Of a stretch of DNA of 64,000 nucleotides, positions 25,501 through 37,000 are shown piece after piece (positions within the stretch are counted from its first letter, which is position 1; the number at the start of each line of letters is the position of its first letter). The stretch covers positions 10,259,883 through 10,323,882 of the forward strand of contig NC_047081.1 of the NCBI RefSeq assembly GCF_902459465.1. Reading direction: 5' to 3'. The DNA is from Asterias rubens (taxonomy: Eukaryota; Echinodermata; Asteroidea; Forcipulatida; Asteriidae). The translations under genes were made by a program, and so were the position numbers. The notes beneath the pieces are model-generated. The model was not told where the DNA came from and searched no databases. It saw only the letters and a list, made by a program, of their open reading frames with translations.

Positions 25501-26001
25501 CATTAACAGCTCAACAAGGTGGGCTACCAAAGCACTAGAGAAGTAGACAATTGAGCAGGATTTCTTTATTCGTGGAAAAAAATATTGTGTGATTTTCTTT
25601 TAGTCTGAATTCAGACAAAAGTCTGAACAATATCATCCCTGCAACATTTATTTCCATAGTATTGCACAATGAACAAGACACAAAATTATAAAGTTGGCCT
25701 ATGAGGCGTAGTCATGTGTAATGAAACTCATTGTTAATTATTTACCCCCTCCCCAATTAGTCATTTGTGAATGTTCGGTGTTTTCATTTTTGTTTTTCTT
25801 ACATCCGTCATCAGCTTTTTCCATCTCCTGTTTTATGAATCGATCTTTGCGGAGATTTGAATCGCCGAAGTAGAACTCGAGCTGCTTCTGGATGTCGCTC
25901 AGAACTTTCTTCAGACGCTTTCTCTTCTGCTTCTTCTCTTCGTTGCTCACACCCTCCGCACTTTTCGTTTTCGCGTCCATGGTAACACCTTCAGTAGTCA
26001 T
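19518..26001 (-). CDS. LARP7: LARP7, La-related protein of the 7SK snRNP
   Basis: Nuclear RNA-binding protein that holds the 3' end of 7SK RNA, thereby restraining P-TEFb, and also helps U6 modification. Ten coding exons, in order: 25803-26001, 24985-25085, 24545-24628, 23839-24003, 23116-23657, 22032-22146, 20903-21004, 20037-20199, 19729-19826, 19518-19592; 547 residues. The La motif spans about residues 30-105 (QLEFYFGDSNLRKDRF, NRMQLLTKDPSLIVRAME). RRM1 lies at about 122-185 (DLTVYVENLPHNVDLEML, GFAFVEFTTPDEAA). A Lys/Glu/Ser-rich linker follows (about 190-360). The C-terminal xRRM is at about 412-523 (VAYVDLKDGDKGGFVRL, LLSGEDEDSYWKKLKLDR). WLELKKEYLAMQK before the xRRM also matches vertebrate LARP7 and rules out genuine La (SSB). 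An AAAAAG acceptor just before the ATG suggests a non-coding 5' exon further right. Confidence 0.95.
20336..20666. mobile_element. hAT-type MITE with 8-bp target duplication ATGTCCAC
   Basis: ATGTCCAC is repeated at 20328-20335 and 20667-20674. The ends are inverted: AAGCTTGGGCGATATCGA on the left and TATCGCCCAAGCTT on the right. The inside is rich in CGATAT and TATCGCGATA palindromes. The 8-bp duplication and GGGCGATA-type ends are typical of hAT. It sits in a LARP7 intron. Confidence 0.8.
21681..22013 (+). mobile_element. Palindromic TTAA MITE family A, copy 3 (LARP7 intron)
   Basis: TTAA at both ends and CAGTGGACACTATTGGT at the left. The central hairpin ATTTCGAGACCTCAGATTTT followed by GAGGTCTCGAAATC is intact. 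A short internal deletion relative to other copies removes part of the left arm. Confidence 0.85.
24128..24506 (-). mobile_element. Palindromic TTAA MITE family A, copy 4 (LARP7 intron)
   Basis: TTAA at 24128-24131 and 24503-24506, with ends CACTGGACACTATTGGTAAT and ATTACCAATAGTGTCCACTG. It is in reverse orientation to copies 1-3, with the family centre GATTTCGAGACCTCAAAT. Confidence 0.85.
25418..25526. repeat. Near-perfect 54-bp-arm hairpin inserted in an older repeat
   Basis: Arms 25418-25471 and 25473-25526 are complementary at 53 of 54 positions around a single T. The hairpin is flanked by the direct repeat CCAAAGCACTAG (25409-25420 and 25528-25539), which looks like a target duplication. 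The surrounding sequence (near 25330-25410 and 25527-25560) is a diverged repeat also present without the hairpin at 59285-59400. Confidence 0.8.
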
Positions 26002-26389
26002 GGTTGTCCAGACCTTTTTAAAAATACAAAATCAAGTTTAGTATTTAACATGATATAAGAAGCATTTTATTTTCACATTTGTGTTGACTGGTTGTGGTTG
26101 GACGGTCTAGAGTAGTTTTAACGATTGCCTAATGTAGAGGGCCTAGCGATTTCTCACCTTACTATCATGACTACATTAATGTATGTAGCATTTACATAGC
26201 AAAGTCAGACCATCAATTAATCAATCAATCATCAGGAAAAATGTCCGCATTCCGTATTACAAAACTTTAAAAAAGGGAATCTCATTTTTGAGCATGATGT
26301 TTATTTGATAAATAAACTAGATACGCAATCAACATCATGATACTCATTCATAACTAACAAAAGAAAAAATGTTGCCAGAACATGGAAAC

Positions 26390-27024
26390 TGGGTCGATTT
26401 CACAAAGATCTAAGATTGATCGTAACTGCAAATCAATCGCAGTTGCTATGAAAATGGTGATGTCACAATACTAATTACTATGCCGGTGATACTGAAAAAT
26501 TGTCTTGCGATGAATTTTATGGGTCCTACTACTTGCCGTCAACTCGCCGTCAACTCACTTGCGCCGTCAACTCGCCGTCAACTCCTCCAATATACATTTA
26601 AAATCCACAAAAGAAGCATAGAACTGTAAAGTATCAGCTCAAAGAGCATTCGCGTAAGTTTTAGGTCATATTTCGGAATAAAAATTGATTTTTTTTCTCG
26701 TGAAAAAAAATTCTCGAAGCCAAAAAACTGTCGGCCGCCATCTTGCTTTTTCACAATGATTAGTCTTGGCCCAAGATGTCAATGATAGGTACTTTTTTTT
26801 TATCAACACAAAGTCGTTTTTGTGAATGAATTTGTACCGAAAACCATGAGAAATATCTAGTTTAGCCCAGACTTAACACTTCCGTGCCCCCTTTTTATAG
26901 ATTTTTCATGTAAATTTAATGAGTTGACGGCACGAAAATGAGTTGACGGCGAGTTGACGGCAAGTCAGCGAGTTGACGGCAAGTAGTAGGACCGAATTTT
27001 ATTGCTTTGTGAAATCGGCCCCTG
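26390..27024. mobile_element. Older palindromic element with GGTCGATTTCACAAAG ends, interrupted
   Basis: The left end GGTCGATTTCACAAAG is matched on the right by CTTTGTGAAATCGGCCCC. The element is split by the younger insertion at 26521-26993, so the original was only about 160 bp. Confidence 0.6.
26521..26993. mobile_element. Foldback/MULE-like element with 9-bp target duplication
   Basis: GAATTTTAT is duplicated at 26512-26520 and 26994-27002. The ends GGTCCTACTACTTGCCGTCA and the complement on the right are inverted repeats, and each arm repeats the unit GTTGACGGC several times. A 9-bp duplication with long internally repetitive inverted ends fits Mutator-like foldback elements. No transposase. 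Confidence 0.75.
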
Positions 27025-28041
27025 TTCCTCGTTCTGAGATGATAGCAGAACAAACCTCATATTATTAACTACAGTCACGATAGTTCTAGCCCCCCCCCCC
27101 CCCCATTAATATGATTAAATATAAGCACTCTGCACTGTGCTGCAGCAGCACTCTGCTCTTCCATCCCACGCATGGCCCAGCGGTGCGTATTTTCACGTGT
27201 CTCTTTTCATTGGCACTGTAAATGTAATACTAATATTTAATTAATAAGTATAGCTCGTTATAAAGCATACAATTATTAGTTTATCTTTGCTGACTAGTGC
27301 AAGCTATGAACAAGTCTAAACATAGAAAAAAGTAAACCTTTATAAATACTGTACATTTTCTTACCAAAACCAGCTAGCAGATTAATCAACCACCACGAGA
27401 ACTTGAGAATTAAAATCCACATGCAACATGTGCTGCTGAAAGTGAAACACTTGACTTTTTCATGTAACCTGCACAACGTCCATGAAATGGTAATTGTCAT
27501 GAAACAGCCGTTTGTTTAACCCCATCAAATATATTTTGTCCTAGGTAAGTATAGACTTTATTGTATGTAAAACGTTAACCCTTTATTGATTCAGGGGAAA
27601 TGTTTTCTCGTTTACCACTGAAATTAAACTCGTTACAAATGTTTTGAAAATTGATGTATTTATTGATCTGGACTTTGTCAATTTATTTAACTTTTTATCA
27701 CTAGTGAAGTTAAAATGCACACAATTTTAGTATAAAACAATCATTAAATTCTTGCGGATGACTGACAAAATACCTAAAATATAGTGTAACACTTGTTAAA
27801 GTTTAGACAAAACATGTAAGGACTAAGTAATTTTGTGAAAGTCTAAATCTGATTGTATTTCAATGGTAACCCACCATCTGCATTCGAATGAGTACATGGT
27901 GAAACAGGGAATCACCCAAATCTGGGCCACGTATCATTTGCACGCAAGTACCGTATGTGGTACAAAATAGATCACTCAAAAATCACTTTAAAATCATCTT
28001 ATTTGATTGTGAGTAAGATATAAACACCACCGGAGTCAGAA

Positions 28042-31000
28042 ATGAGTTGGTTAAGATCCGTACTGGGCTCGAATGAGGCTTCAGCTCAGCCGTCTGGGGC
28101 AGAAACAGTAAGTTTTGGTGGGCTGTCGATAGGCCGTCTGCTCTCTCGCTCTGTGTTTTTCTGTTTCTGTGGATTTGTTTTGTATTGCAATTTAGCATTG
28201 TATTTTTGTAATATTTTATGTGACCGGCGTAAATTATAACAATAACAAGTCAACTCGACTTTGACTTTTTTGATTGGAAAAGTTTCCGTATGGCGCCACC
28301 ACTTTTTCATTCGATATGAAATAATATAGTATTTAATTTACCTCAATGAGATATCCCTTTCTGTAAATATGAGTGAAAAAGTGGTGGCGCCATACGGAAA
28401 GTTATCCTTTTGATTTCCTCTCTAAGTTGTATATCTATTTTTTTTTTAGATCAAATGAAAATCAACAAAGAGAATATAGCAGCGCACAATAAGTATACCT
28501 TTACAAAACAAAAATAAAAAGGAAAGATTTCCATATTTGATTGTTATAAATAATAATATCTTGCCACCACCACACGGGCACGGCAAGCCAAAAGGAATAT
28601 CTCATTAATTGTTGAGTAAAATTGAACATATGAAAAAAGGATAGCAGGATACAGACATTTTTGTCAAATTTTAAAACAATAAATTTGAAGCCAAATAACT
28701 GTTTACTTTTCTCTTTTTCTGATTTATATTTTGTATGGATTCTTTTTTTCTTTTTTTCTAGGTTGCTCGGCTTTGTGACCGAGTACAGTCTTCAACCTTA
28801 CTTGATGACAGACGAGATGCTGTGCGTGCCCTTAAGTCACTCTCAAAGGTAAGCATTCTTGCCCCTCCCACAACTACTGTGCCCTGTGCCCCTGCGGCAG
28901 TGATAATTGAGTGACTGCTTCAATTCTAAAAAAGGGGCTGGGCAGGTTTTGACGAGACTTACACACTTCATTTGAAAATCTTTGAGCTTATATAACAAAG
29001 AGAGAGCACTTTTTAAAAGTCTCCCCAAAGGACATAACTTGGAGACAGGAATTATTGACCTTCTGCGATGACAAAAAGCAATGTTTTCAGCTTGTAGTTA
29101 AAAACTTATTTTCCAAAAAGACCAAAAAAGTGATAGTTGGGGGAAGAAACCGCCGAACTAAAGCCTGAATGTATCAAATAAAGATATGTCAATAATAAAC
29201 AATGAATGCTGTTGGAAGAAAAATTGTGTTTTTAACTTTGTTTTACAATTCTGCAAACTTTGTTTATATTCTTATCTGCCCTAGAAATTTCGCCTCGAGG
29301 TGGGGACCCAGTGCATGGATGTGTTGCTCGGTGTCCTGCAGACAGACCGTAACGATTCGGAGATAGCGAGTTATGCAGTGGAAACACTTCTTAATGTCAT
29401 TGCTCCTATCGTGGAAGAGGAAGATGGTAAGAAAGGTAGACCAGTACTTGCTTAAAAAACCCTCAAAATCTAAGGTTTAATCGTCCTGATTTTGCTTGGT
29501 GCAGGACTTTGTAATAAATGCAGTACAAAAGTGTGAGGCCCTATTACTTGCCAAATAAACCTCTAAGTATCTATAAAAAGCAAACTCTTTTACCATGGCT
29601 TCTGACTGGCCCCCAAACAAAGATATTGACAAAATAGGGAGACTGTCAACATAAGGCTTGATAGCTCAGTTGGTAGAGCCTCGGATGTAAACTCGGAGGT
29701 TGTTGGTTCGAGTCCCACTCTAGTAAGTTTTTCTTTGTTCAACTCCAAATCTTTTACAATGAGTCAAAACAAAAAATTCTGAGAAAATCTAAAAAAACAC
29801 CTTACGAAATATTTGAAGTTTCAAAACCTTTTCAGGGGAATTTCGCTCAAGCAATTAACCCTGCTGTTAATGATCTGGTTGATGTTTCAGAAGAGTTTCA
29901 GCAAGTGGATGTGGAGGCGAAGGAGCGAGAGAATCGAGTTCTCAGTGAGCAGTTCATTGATATCTTCCTTAAGAAGACGGACAATGTGTCCCTCTTGCTG
30001 AGCCTGCTAGAGGTAAGTTACTCAATCGTGTCATTCGGCTGAGCGGAGAAGAACACCGGACTCAAGCTCTAGTGTTTCTGATCAGCAGAGTGAGGGTCGA
30101 GTCCCGGGCATGACGCTTGTGTCCTTTACAAGCAAGACACTTAAAACCATTATTGCTGTGTCCTTTGGATGGGACAGAAAGTCGTTGGTCCTGTGTGTTG
30201 TTGTCCTATCAGGATGTTTGAGCGTGAAACCAGAGCTTGTTCTCACCAATACACTCTTGCTTTGCTGAGATGTAGACCAATGAGCCATTCCAATAGCTTT
30301 AATCAACATACTGCATCTCTTTAGAATCCCTTGCTAGGTGCATGCTTCTATCCTACAATCTAGACTGTTTTAAGAGGAATGTCAATTGCTACCTTCTCAT
30401 GTTGAATGTGTGCTTCTTGTAGCCCCTTACCAAGAGTGGCTCTTAGCCTTGTTTGGGACAAACTTGCATTACAAAATAAGCAAAATAATATTTAGGTATT
30501 CTATTCCAACAATACTTGTAATTATTAAAAAAGGAATTATATGTTGTGCTCTCGCTCTCTCTCTCTCATCATTTCAGGAGTACGAGTTCCGAGTCCGGTG
30601 GCCAGCCATCCGTCTGATGACCGCTCTTATTAACTTCCGGTCATCTCAAGTCCAGCAGAGCATCTTGGTCAGTCCCATGGGTGTCTCCAAACTGATGGAT
30701 CTGCTCTCTGACAGCCGTGAGGTCATCCGTAATGATGTGAGTGTAGCAACATGGGTACAAGAGGGGTACAAGAGGGGTACACGAGGGGTACAAGAGGGGT
30801 ACACGAGGGGTACAAGAGGGGTACAAGAGGGGTACAAGAGGGGTACAAGAGGGGTACACGAGGGGTACAAGAGGGGTACAAGAGGGGTACAAGAGGGGTA
30901 CAAGAGGGGTACAAGAGGGGTACAAGAGGGGTACAAGAGGGGTACAAGAGGGGTACAATAGGGGTACAAGAGGGGTACAAGAGGGGTACAAGAGGGGTAC

Positions 31001-34000
31001 AAGAGGGGTGTTGAGGTGTCTTTCATAACCTGTGAAGTCTTTGTCATCTTGTTTAGAATTCAGACGCCCTGTTAAGAATTGGGTCACCCTGTTTCGAATT
31101 TGGACACCCTAGATAAAGTGGACACCCTGTTTCTAATTCAATGTCCCTGCAATCTATTTATTGTAATTTTTTTGTTCATTTGTAGGGTCTCCTGCTCCTT
31201 ACTGGTCTGACCAAGGGGAATGCCAACATCCAGAAGATTGTGGCCTTTGAGAACGCCTTTGATCTTCTCCTGCGAATCATCATGGAGGAAGGGGCTAGCG
31301 ATGGAGGCATCGTTGTGGAAGACTGCCTCATGCTTTTGCTGAACCTTCTCAAGAAGAATAGCTCCAATCAAACGTTCTTCAAGGAGGGAAGGTGAGGGAT
31401 GTTTGAAGCTTTAAATAGTACAGGGATGTAATTTCTCCATTTTTAAACGAAAATACTTTATTTTTTAAACCCCTACCCCCCCCCCCCCAAAAAAAAAAAT
31501 TAAGATGAAGTCGTATGGAACACCCCAGGTTGTTGAGTAGGGCTGTCAAAACCAAAGATAAATGTATGTAAGCAGGCTTTGCACTTTGTTTACTTATAAA
31601 TTGAAATCTTGAAGTTTTCTATTTTTTTGCATTCACAGTTTCGTTCAGCGTTTGTCCCCGTTCTTTGATCTTCAAACGATGATTCCTCAGAACCAAGACG
31701 GCACTTGGTCGACACAGAAAGTCCAGAATGTCCACTTTATGCTTCAGGTATGTATAGGATAATGCCCGAGGTGCGCGCCATGCGTGGGTAGAAATAGCAG
31801 AGGGTGAAGCTCAAGGGCCATTCGTATCCCACGCATGGCACGTACACCGGTGGCATTATTTGTTGTAAACCTCCACCTGTGACATTCCAGCGCTCCCTTA
31901 TTTCGCACAAATGGCCTGATATTGTTTAAAGGTAGCCATCTCCCCATTCGCGTGAAATAATGGTGGAACAATGGCAGGATGTCACAGGTGGACGTAAATA
32001 CAAGAAAACCTCCTTCTACTTCAGACCTTTTTGTTTTTCTAAAGATAAAATTGTTTCCTGTAATTTTTTTAACTTTTACTGTTCGTAGGTGGTTCGGAGT
32101 TTGGTCTCCCCGAACAATCCCCAACAAGCAACGAGTGGTTGCCAGAAGTTAATCCACTCGTGCGGACTGCTGAAACAACTCTGTGGTATCCTGATGGCCA
32201 GCGGGGTACCAGCCGATATCCTGACGGAGGTAAAGGGTTTTCAAATTTTCAGAAATTCAACTGAAGGAAATAAATTGTCTAGAAGTGGTGAAGAAAACTA
32301 AAAGCTCTTTCTGGATAATCGGATTACTGTGATTTTTTTGTTTGGTATTCGTAGACGATCAACACAGTGTCAGAGGTCATCAGAGGCTGCAAGGTCAACC
32401 AGGATTTCTTCGCAGCCGTCAACGCCCCTTCCAGCCCTCCAAGGTACTAAGTTATTTCCAGTATTTTTAACCCTCCTACGTGAGTTGCTAATCCATCCGA
32501 GAACAAACCCTTGTTTTTTGGTTTTTTTTACCATTTTTTTCAGCCCCAAAGTTTAATTTAGTAGACTGTACAAAATACCCTGCTTGAGCCCCAATGTCAC
32601 TTTAGTTGACTGTGCATCTTACAGAACCGATTCCTTCAGCTGATAAATGTTTTATCTTGAACATTCAAGGATCGTGATATACATGTGTATGCCAGAGATC
32701 TGCCATTGAGCCCATCACCATAGCCACATTTGACCTCGCATCCTTTTCCCATGGCTTTCAAGGTTCTGAAGATTCGCAGTTAAATCTGATGTGCAAGTGT
32801 ATACATATAAACCAATACCTGTCTTTATCCTTGTGGATCAGGACAGGGGACCAGTCTAGTAAAAGTAAAGTAGGATTTGAAACTTTGCATGGTGGAAAGA
32901 TGGAATGGAAAGGTTTGCGGTAACACCATGTAATGACTATCTCTAAATGAGCTGGGGCGGTTCTGAAAAGAACCGTTGGTTTCAACTCGACGTTTCGATC
33001 AGTAGCCTATGCTCTGATCGTCTTCAGGAGAAAACTGGTAAATGCTGTTTTTTCTGCTCATGAATACAGGCCGGCCATTGTCGTTCTTCTCATGTCCATG
33101 GTGAACGAGAAACAACCTTTCATCCTCCGCTGTGCCGTTCTCTACTGCTTCCAATGTTTCCTCTACAAGAACGACGTGGGACAGGAGCAAATTATATCAA
33201 CACTCCTCCCTGCCACTGCAGATGGTACGTTCCGATTTGTGTAGGAGATATATACGGGTCTGGTTATACCATTTGAGTTCAAAGGGGAAAAGCATGGATT
33301 GATATTCTGCCGCACGTGAACAAAAGTGTAATTGCTCAGAATTAGTTAGACCTTTGCCATATTGCAATAATACAGGGCAAAAAATATTAGCTTTTCTATG
33401 TTGTTTTAAGCCCATACACTGGGTGCTTTCTCATACCTACAAAACAAAACCACAGGTTACACATTTATTTTACTCCTTGAACCACATCAGCTCCATGTGG
33501 AGCATACAGCCTGTGTTTTGGTTGTGGGAAAAGATAAACACAACTTATTGTTGGAACGTAAACAGTAACTGGATGACTTCTTTACACCAATGAGATCACT
33601 AACATACGGAGGAGCCACATGTAAACCACGTTAAGTTTTGTATGTTAAAATCAGAACTTTCAAATCAATACGAAATCTTAATTTTGTTTTACCCATACAC
33701 CGATGTGTGTTAGCACTGTATAGTCAGTACTTTCTCGAGTCCTGTGAACAAATATCACAAGCATATTATTACTCGGGTGGGATTCGAACCCGCGACCCTT
33801 GCAATTCTAGAGCAGTGTCTAACAAACTAGACTGCCGAGGTTGCCTGGTAGCTAAAGGCAGTTCAAATCCTATGTTTTGGCAGCGGGTACCGCAACGTTA
33901 TATAATAGACGCTAAATTTGCATCAGGGATAAAGAATATTAATTTGGGTTTTACGAAATTTGATAGGCAACTAATAAATCAATTCTTGGTTTCAGTGTCG

Positions 34001-37000
34001 GCCGTCACAGCGGGTCAGCTTCTCTGCGGAGGTCTCTTCAGTCAGGACCCGTTGTCCAACTGGTGTGCCTCAATCGCCCTCTCCCACGCCCTCAAAGATA
34101 ACAACGTACAGAAGGAGCAACTCCTGAGAGTACAGCTGGCCACCGGGATGGGCCAGGCTCCCGTGTCTCTGTTACAACAATGCGCTAATATCTTATCACA
34201 AGTAAGTGCCGTCTCCTGAGCGGTTTTGGACCTAGCGAAACTTTCCTACTTCTTTTTTGAGGATCAATCCCAGAATTTGAATTTCATGGTTTAACATAAT
34301 AATAAATAGTATCAATAAAGACTTGTAATGCACACATATCCACAATGATATTGTGTTTTATTCTGTTTTTGATCTACAGCCCACAGTAAAATTCCAGACG
34401 AAGGTTGGCCTTCTAATCCTGCTGTCTTCATGGCTTGCTGGATGCCAGTTGGCAGTTACACACTTCCTTCTCAACCCTGCCAACATTCCATTCGTATCCT
34501 TTTTAAAATATTTTGGTTCTCGTGTGCACTTTGTGAATGTTTTCTTTGAGTCTGAGTTGCGCTCCGCCCAGGGGCCTTTCTCAAACCTCAGCTTAGGCTT
34601 CGGCTCAGGCTTAGGCTCCGCGCGCTGCGGATAGAGCTTGGCCTTTAACCTGCATTTTGGAGCAGGGCGTGTTCAAAGACCAGTTTTCTCACTTGGTGTA
34701 TCCCAACATATGCATAAAATAACAAATCCGCGAAAAATTTGACTCAATTGGTCATCCAAGTTGCAATAGAGTAATGAAAGAAAAACCCATGTTCACACAT
34801 TTGTGTGCTTCCAGATCCCTAAAAAAGGCTTCAGGCCTGAAGTCTTTTCATACTTGAGTGAGAAATTACCTCTTTCTCAAAAACTACGTTACTTCAGAGG
34901 GAGATGTTTGTACCCTTGACTGAGTTTTCCTGTCTAGCTGACTGCACAAGTTGCCGAGACCACCGACGAACACGAGTCCCTCGGCCAGGGCCTCTGTGCC
35001 TTCCTGCTGGGTATCTGCGTCAATTTCAACGATAATTCCAACTCAAGCTTCACAAAGTAAGTACGAAGATGAATCATCTTCAAGCTTGGGGGACTTTGAA
35101 GTTCTAGGCAGGCATGTGATTTCTCAGTTTTTTTTTAAGGAAAAACGGTTGGTCACCTTGCTGGTACCAAGAGCAGAGGGTTAAATGTACTCTTATGAAC
35201 AGGGATCAGGGAAGATTATAAATGATCTTATATTGAGCCAAGTACTTAAAAGCAGCATCCAGAAACAGAGTCCAGCATTCTCCTGAAGACGATCAGAGCA
35301 TAATGATCAAAACATTGAGTCGTTAACCAACAGTTCTTTTCAGAACCAACACTACTCAAAAAGAAATATTCACACGGTGTTTAAACCAAACCTGTCTGAG
35401 TTATTTTTCCCACCATGCAAATTTTTAAATCCTACTTACAAATGATTTGTTTTCTTTTTTTTTCAGGGACAGCATGAAACAGTTGATCGAGAAGAGGATT
35501 GGCTTGGAGGCGTTTGTAGAGAAGCTCGACATGGTGTCTAAACATGAGATGTACACACTCGCAGCTCAGAAACCTCAGCTTAGATTCACCTCGGCTGACA
35601 GTATGATGCTAGATTATGAATTCACTGCACTCTTCAAACAACTTGAAGGTATTGTTTCATCGGGTCACACCATGAATTGATGTATGGTTAACCACGGCAA
35701 CGATTCCGTGTTTGGAGAAAATTGTAGTTATTTTTCAAAACTGCTGTCTCTGAGACTTTTTAAACAAATTTATTCTTGTAATGCAAGTCGCAATACACAA
35801 GGCCTGAAGGCCTCTTCAAGGTGTGGGCTACAAATCAACTATTTTTTCAGGGGGCCTTTGCCACCTACTCCTGGGGCTGAAACTGGGTTACCCCCTTTAC
35901 AGTCCACACAGAAAGCACTGCCTCCCCAGCTTTACGAAGCAATCATGATTAAGTGTCTTGCTTAAGGACACAGGTGTCACGCCTGGGACTCGAACCCACA
36001 CTCTGCTGATCAGAAACACCAGAGTCGGAACCTGGAACTCTTAACCACTAGGCCGTGACACACCACACGTGCTTAGTATTTGAACAAAAGCATTTCAATA
36101 GCAAAGTATAGCTGACTTTTTCCTTTAGCAAATAACAAGCAATGAGTAATGACGCTAACACCTGACTTGTAATTACATACTTGGTGTGTTTTATTTTACA
36201 AGGTGTGGTCATGAGAGCAGTTGGGGAAAACGAAGACCTTGAAACGAAGAAAAGTATTGAAGATCACGACGGAATAGTGACGCAGTACAAAGATATCATC
36301 CGCGAGCAGGTAAATGATTGCAAAGTTCCCAAAGCAAAACCTTATGGTTCATGTTTGTAAAAAGTTGGCACTTTCTATGTTAGTAGGCATTTAGAATCAT
36401 CAGTGTTCTTATTTCAAAACTGTTTTGACCCAGCCACACAGACCCCAAATTTAAATTTTTAGATATTGAAAGACAATTAACGCCCTGCAAAACAAGCTTA
36501 GCAAGAATAAGCAGGATACAAGTCACAGATTGGACATGTGACATGGTATTTTAGCTGGTAACCTTATTCTAGTAAGCATAACTTTAGTTGTGCTTAGCTA
36601 ATTTTTGAGCTTAAGCAGGCCTGCATAGAATTGCTAGGGCCACTGATTTTCCGTTTCAGAAAAGTGCAAATTCCGTTTGGCAAAAACATGAATTCCGTTT
36701 CAGGCACAAAAAATTCCGTTTCATGTTTTTTTAATTAGATAAAAGGTTGTTTAATACCCAGGGACACACTTATAAAAAACAATTTGAGATAAGTTGCACT
36801 GTTGACTTTGTAAAATGTTCATTTGAACTGACAAATTTCAAAAAAATACTTTTTTTTATAATTGTGGATTATTTTGTATACTGCTGTTCTAAAAAGGTTG
36901 CACTGTGACTGCAGTATCAATGCACATGATGTGATAGACTTGATTCCAAGTCTAAAACTGCAGTTGATTCTCTGCATCAGCCACATTGTAGGCTAATGAC

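Larger units (their letters stand above)
26002..28041. other. Divergent spacer between LARP7 and USO1
   Basis: LARP7 reads left and USO1 reads right from this 2-kb region, so both promoters should lie here. It contains the nested elements at 26390-27024 and a 15-C run at 27090-27104. No TATA box or shared motif stands out. Confidence 0.45.

Noticed and set aside
19518-26001. A miR-302/367-like microRNA cluster in a LARP7 intron, as in vertebrates
   Set aside because: No hairpin with the miR-92/367 seed complement was seen in the introns; the strong hairpins there are transposons. The cluster is regarded as vertebrate-specific.
29655-29728. Functional tRNA gene
   Set aside because: Boxes A and B and the D-arm are good, but the anticodon arm cannot pair and related decayed copies exist, so it is a SINE head.
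30386-31087. Long overlapping ORFs on both strands with GVQEGYKRGTR or PLVPLLYPSCT repeats
   Set aside because: They are products of the 11-bp minisatellite in a USO1 intron; a unit with no stop and a length not divisible by three keeps every frame open.
33638-34219. 193-codon ORF across USO1 exon 11
   Set aside because: Its first two thirds are inverted SINE and intron; only 33996-34201 is a USO1 exon.
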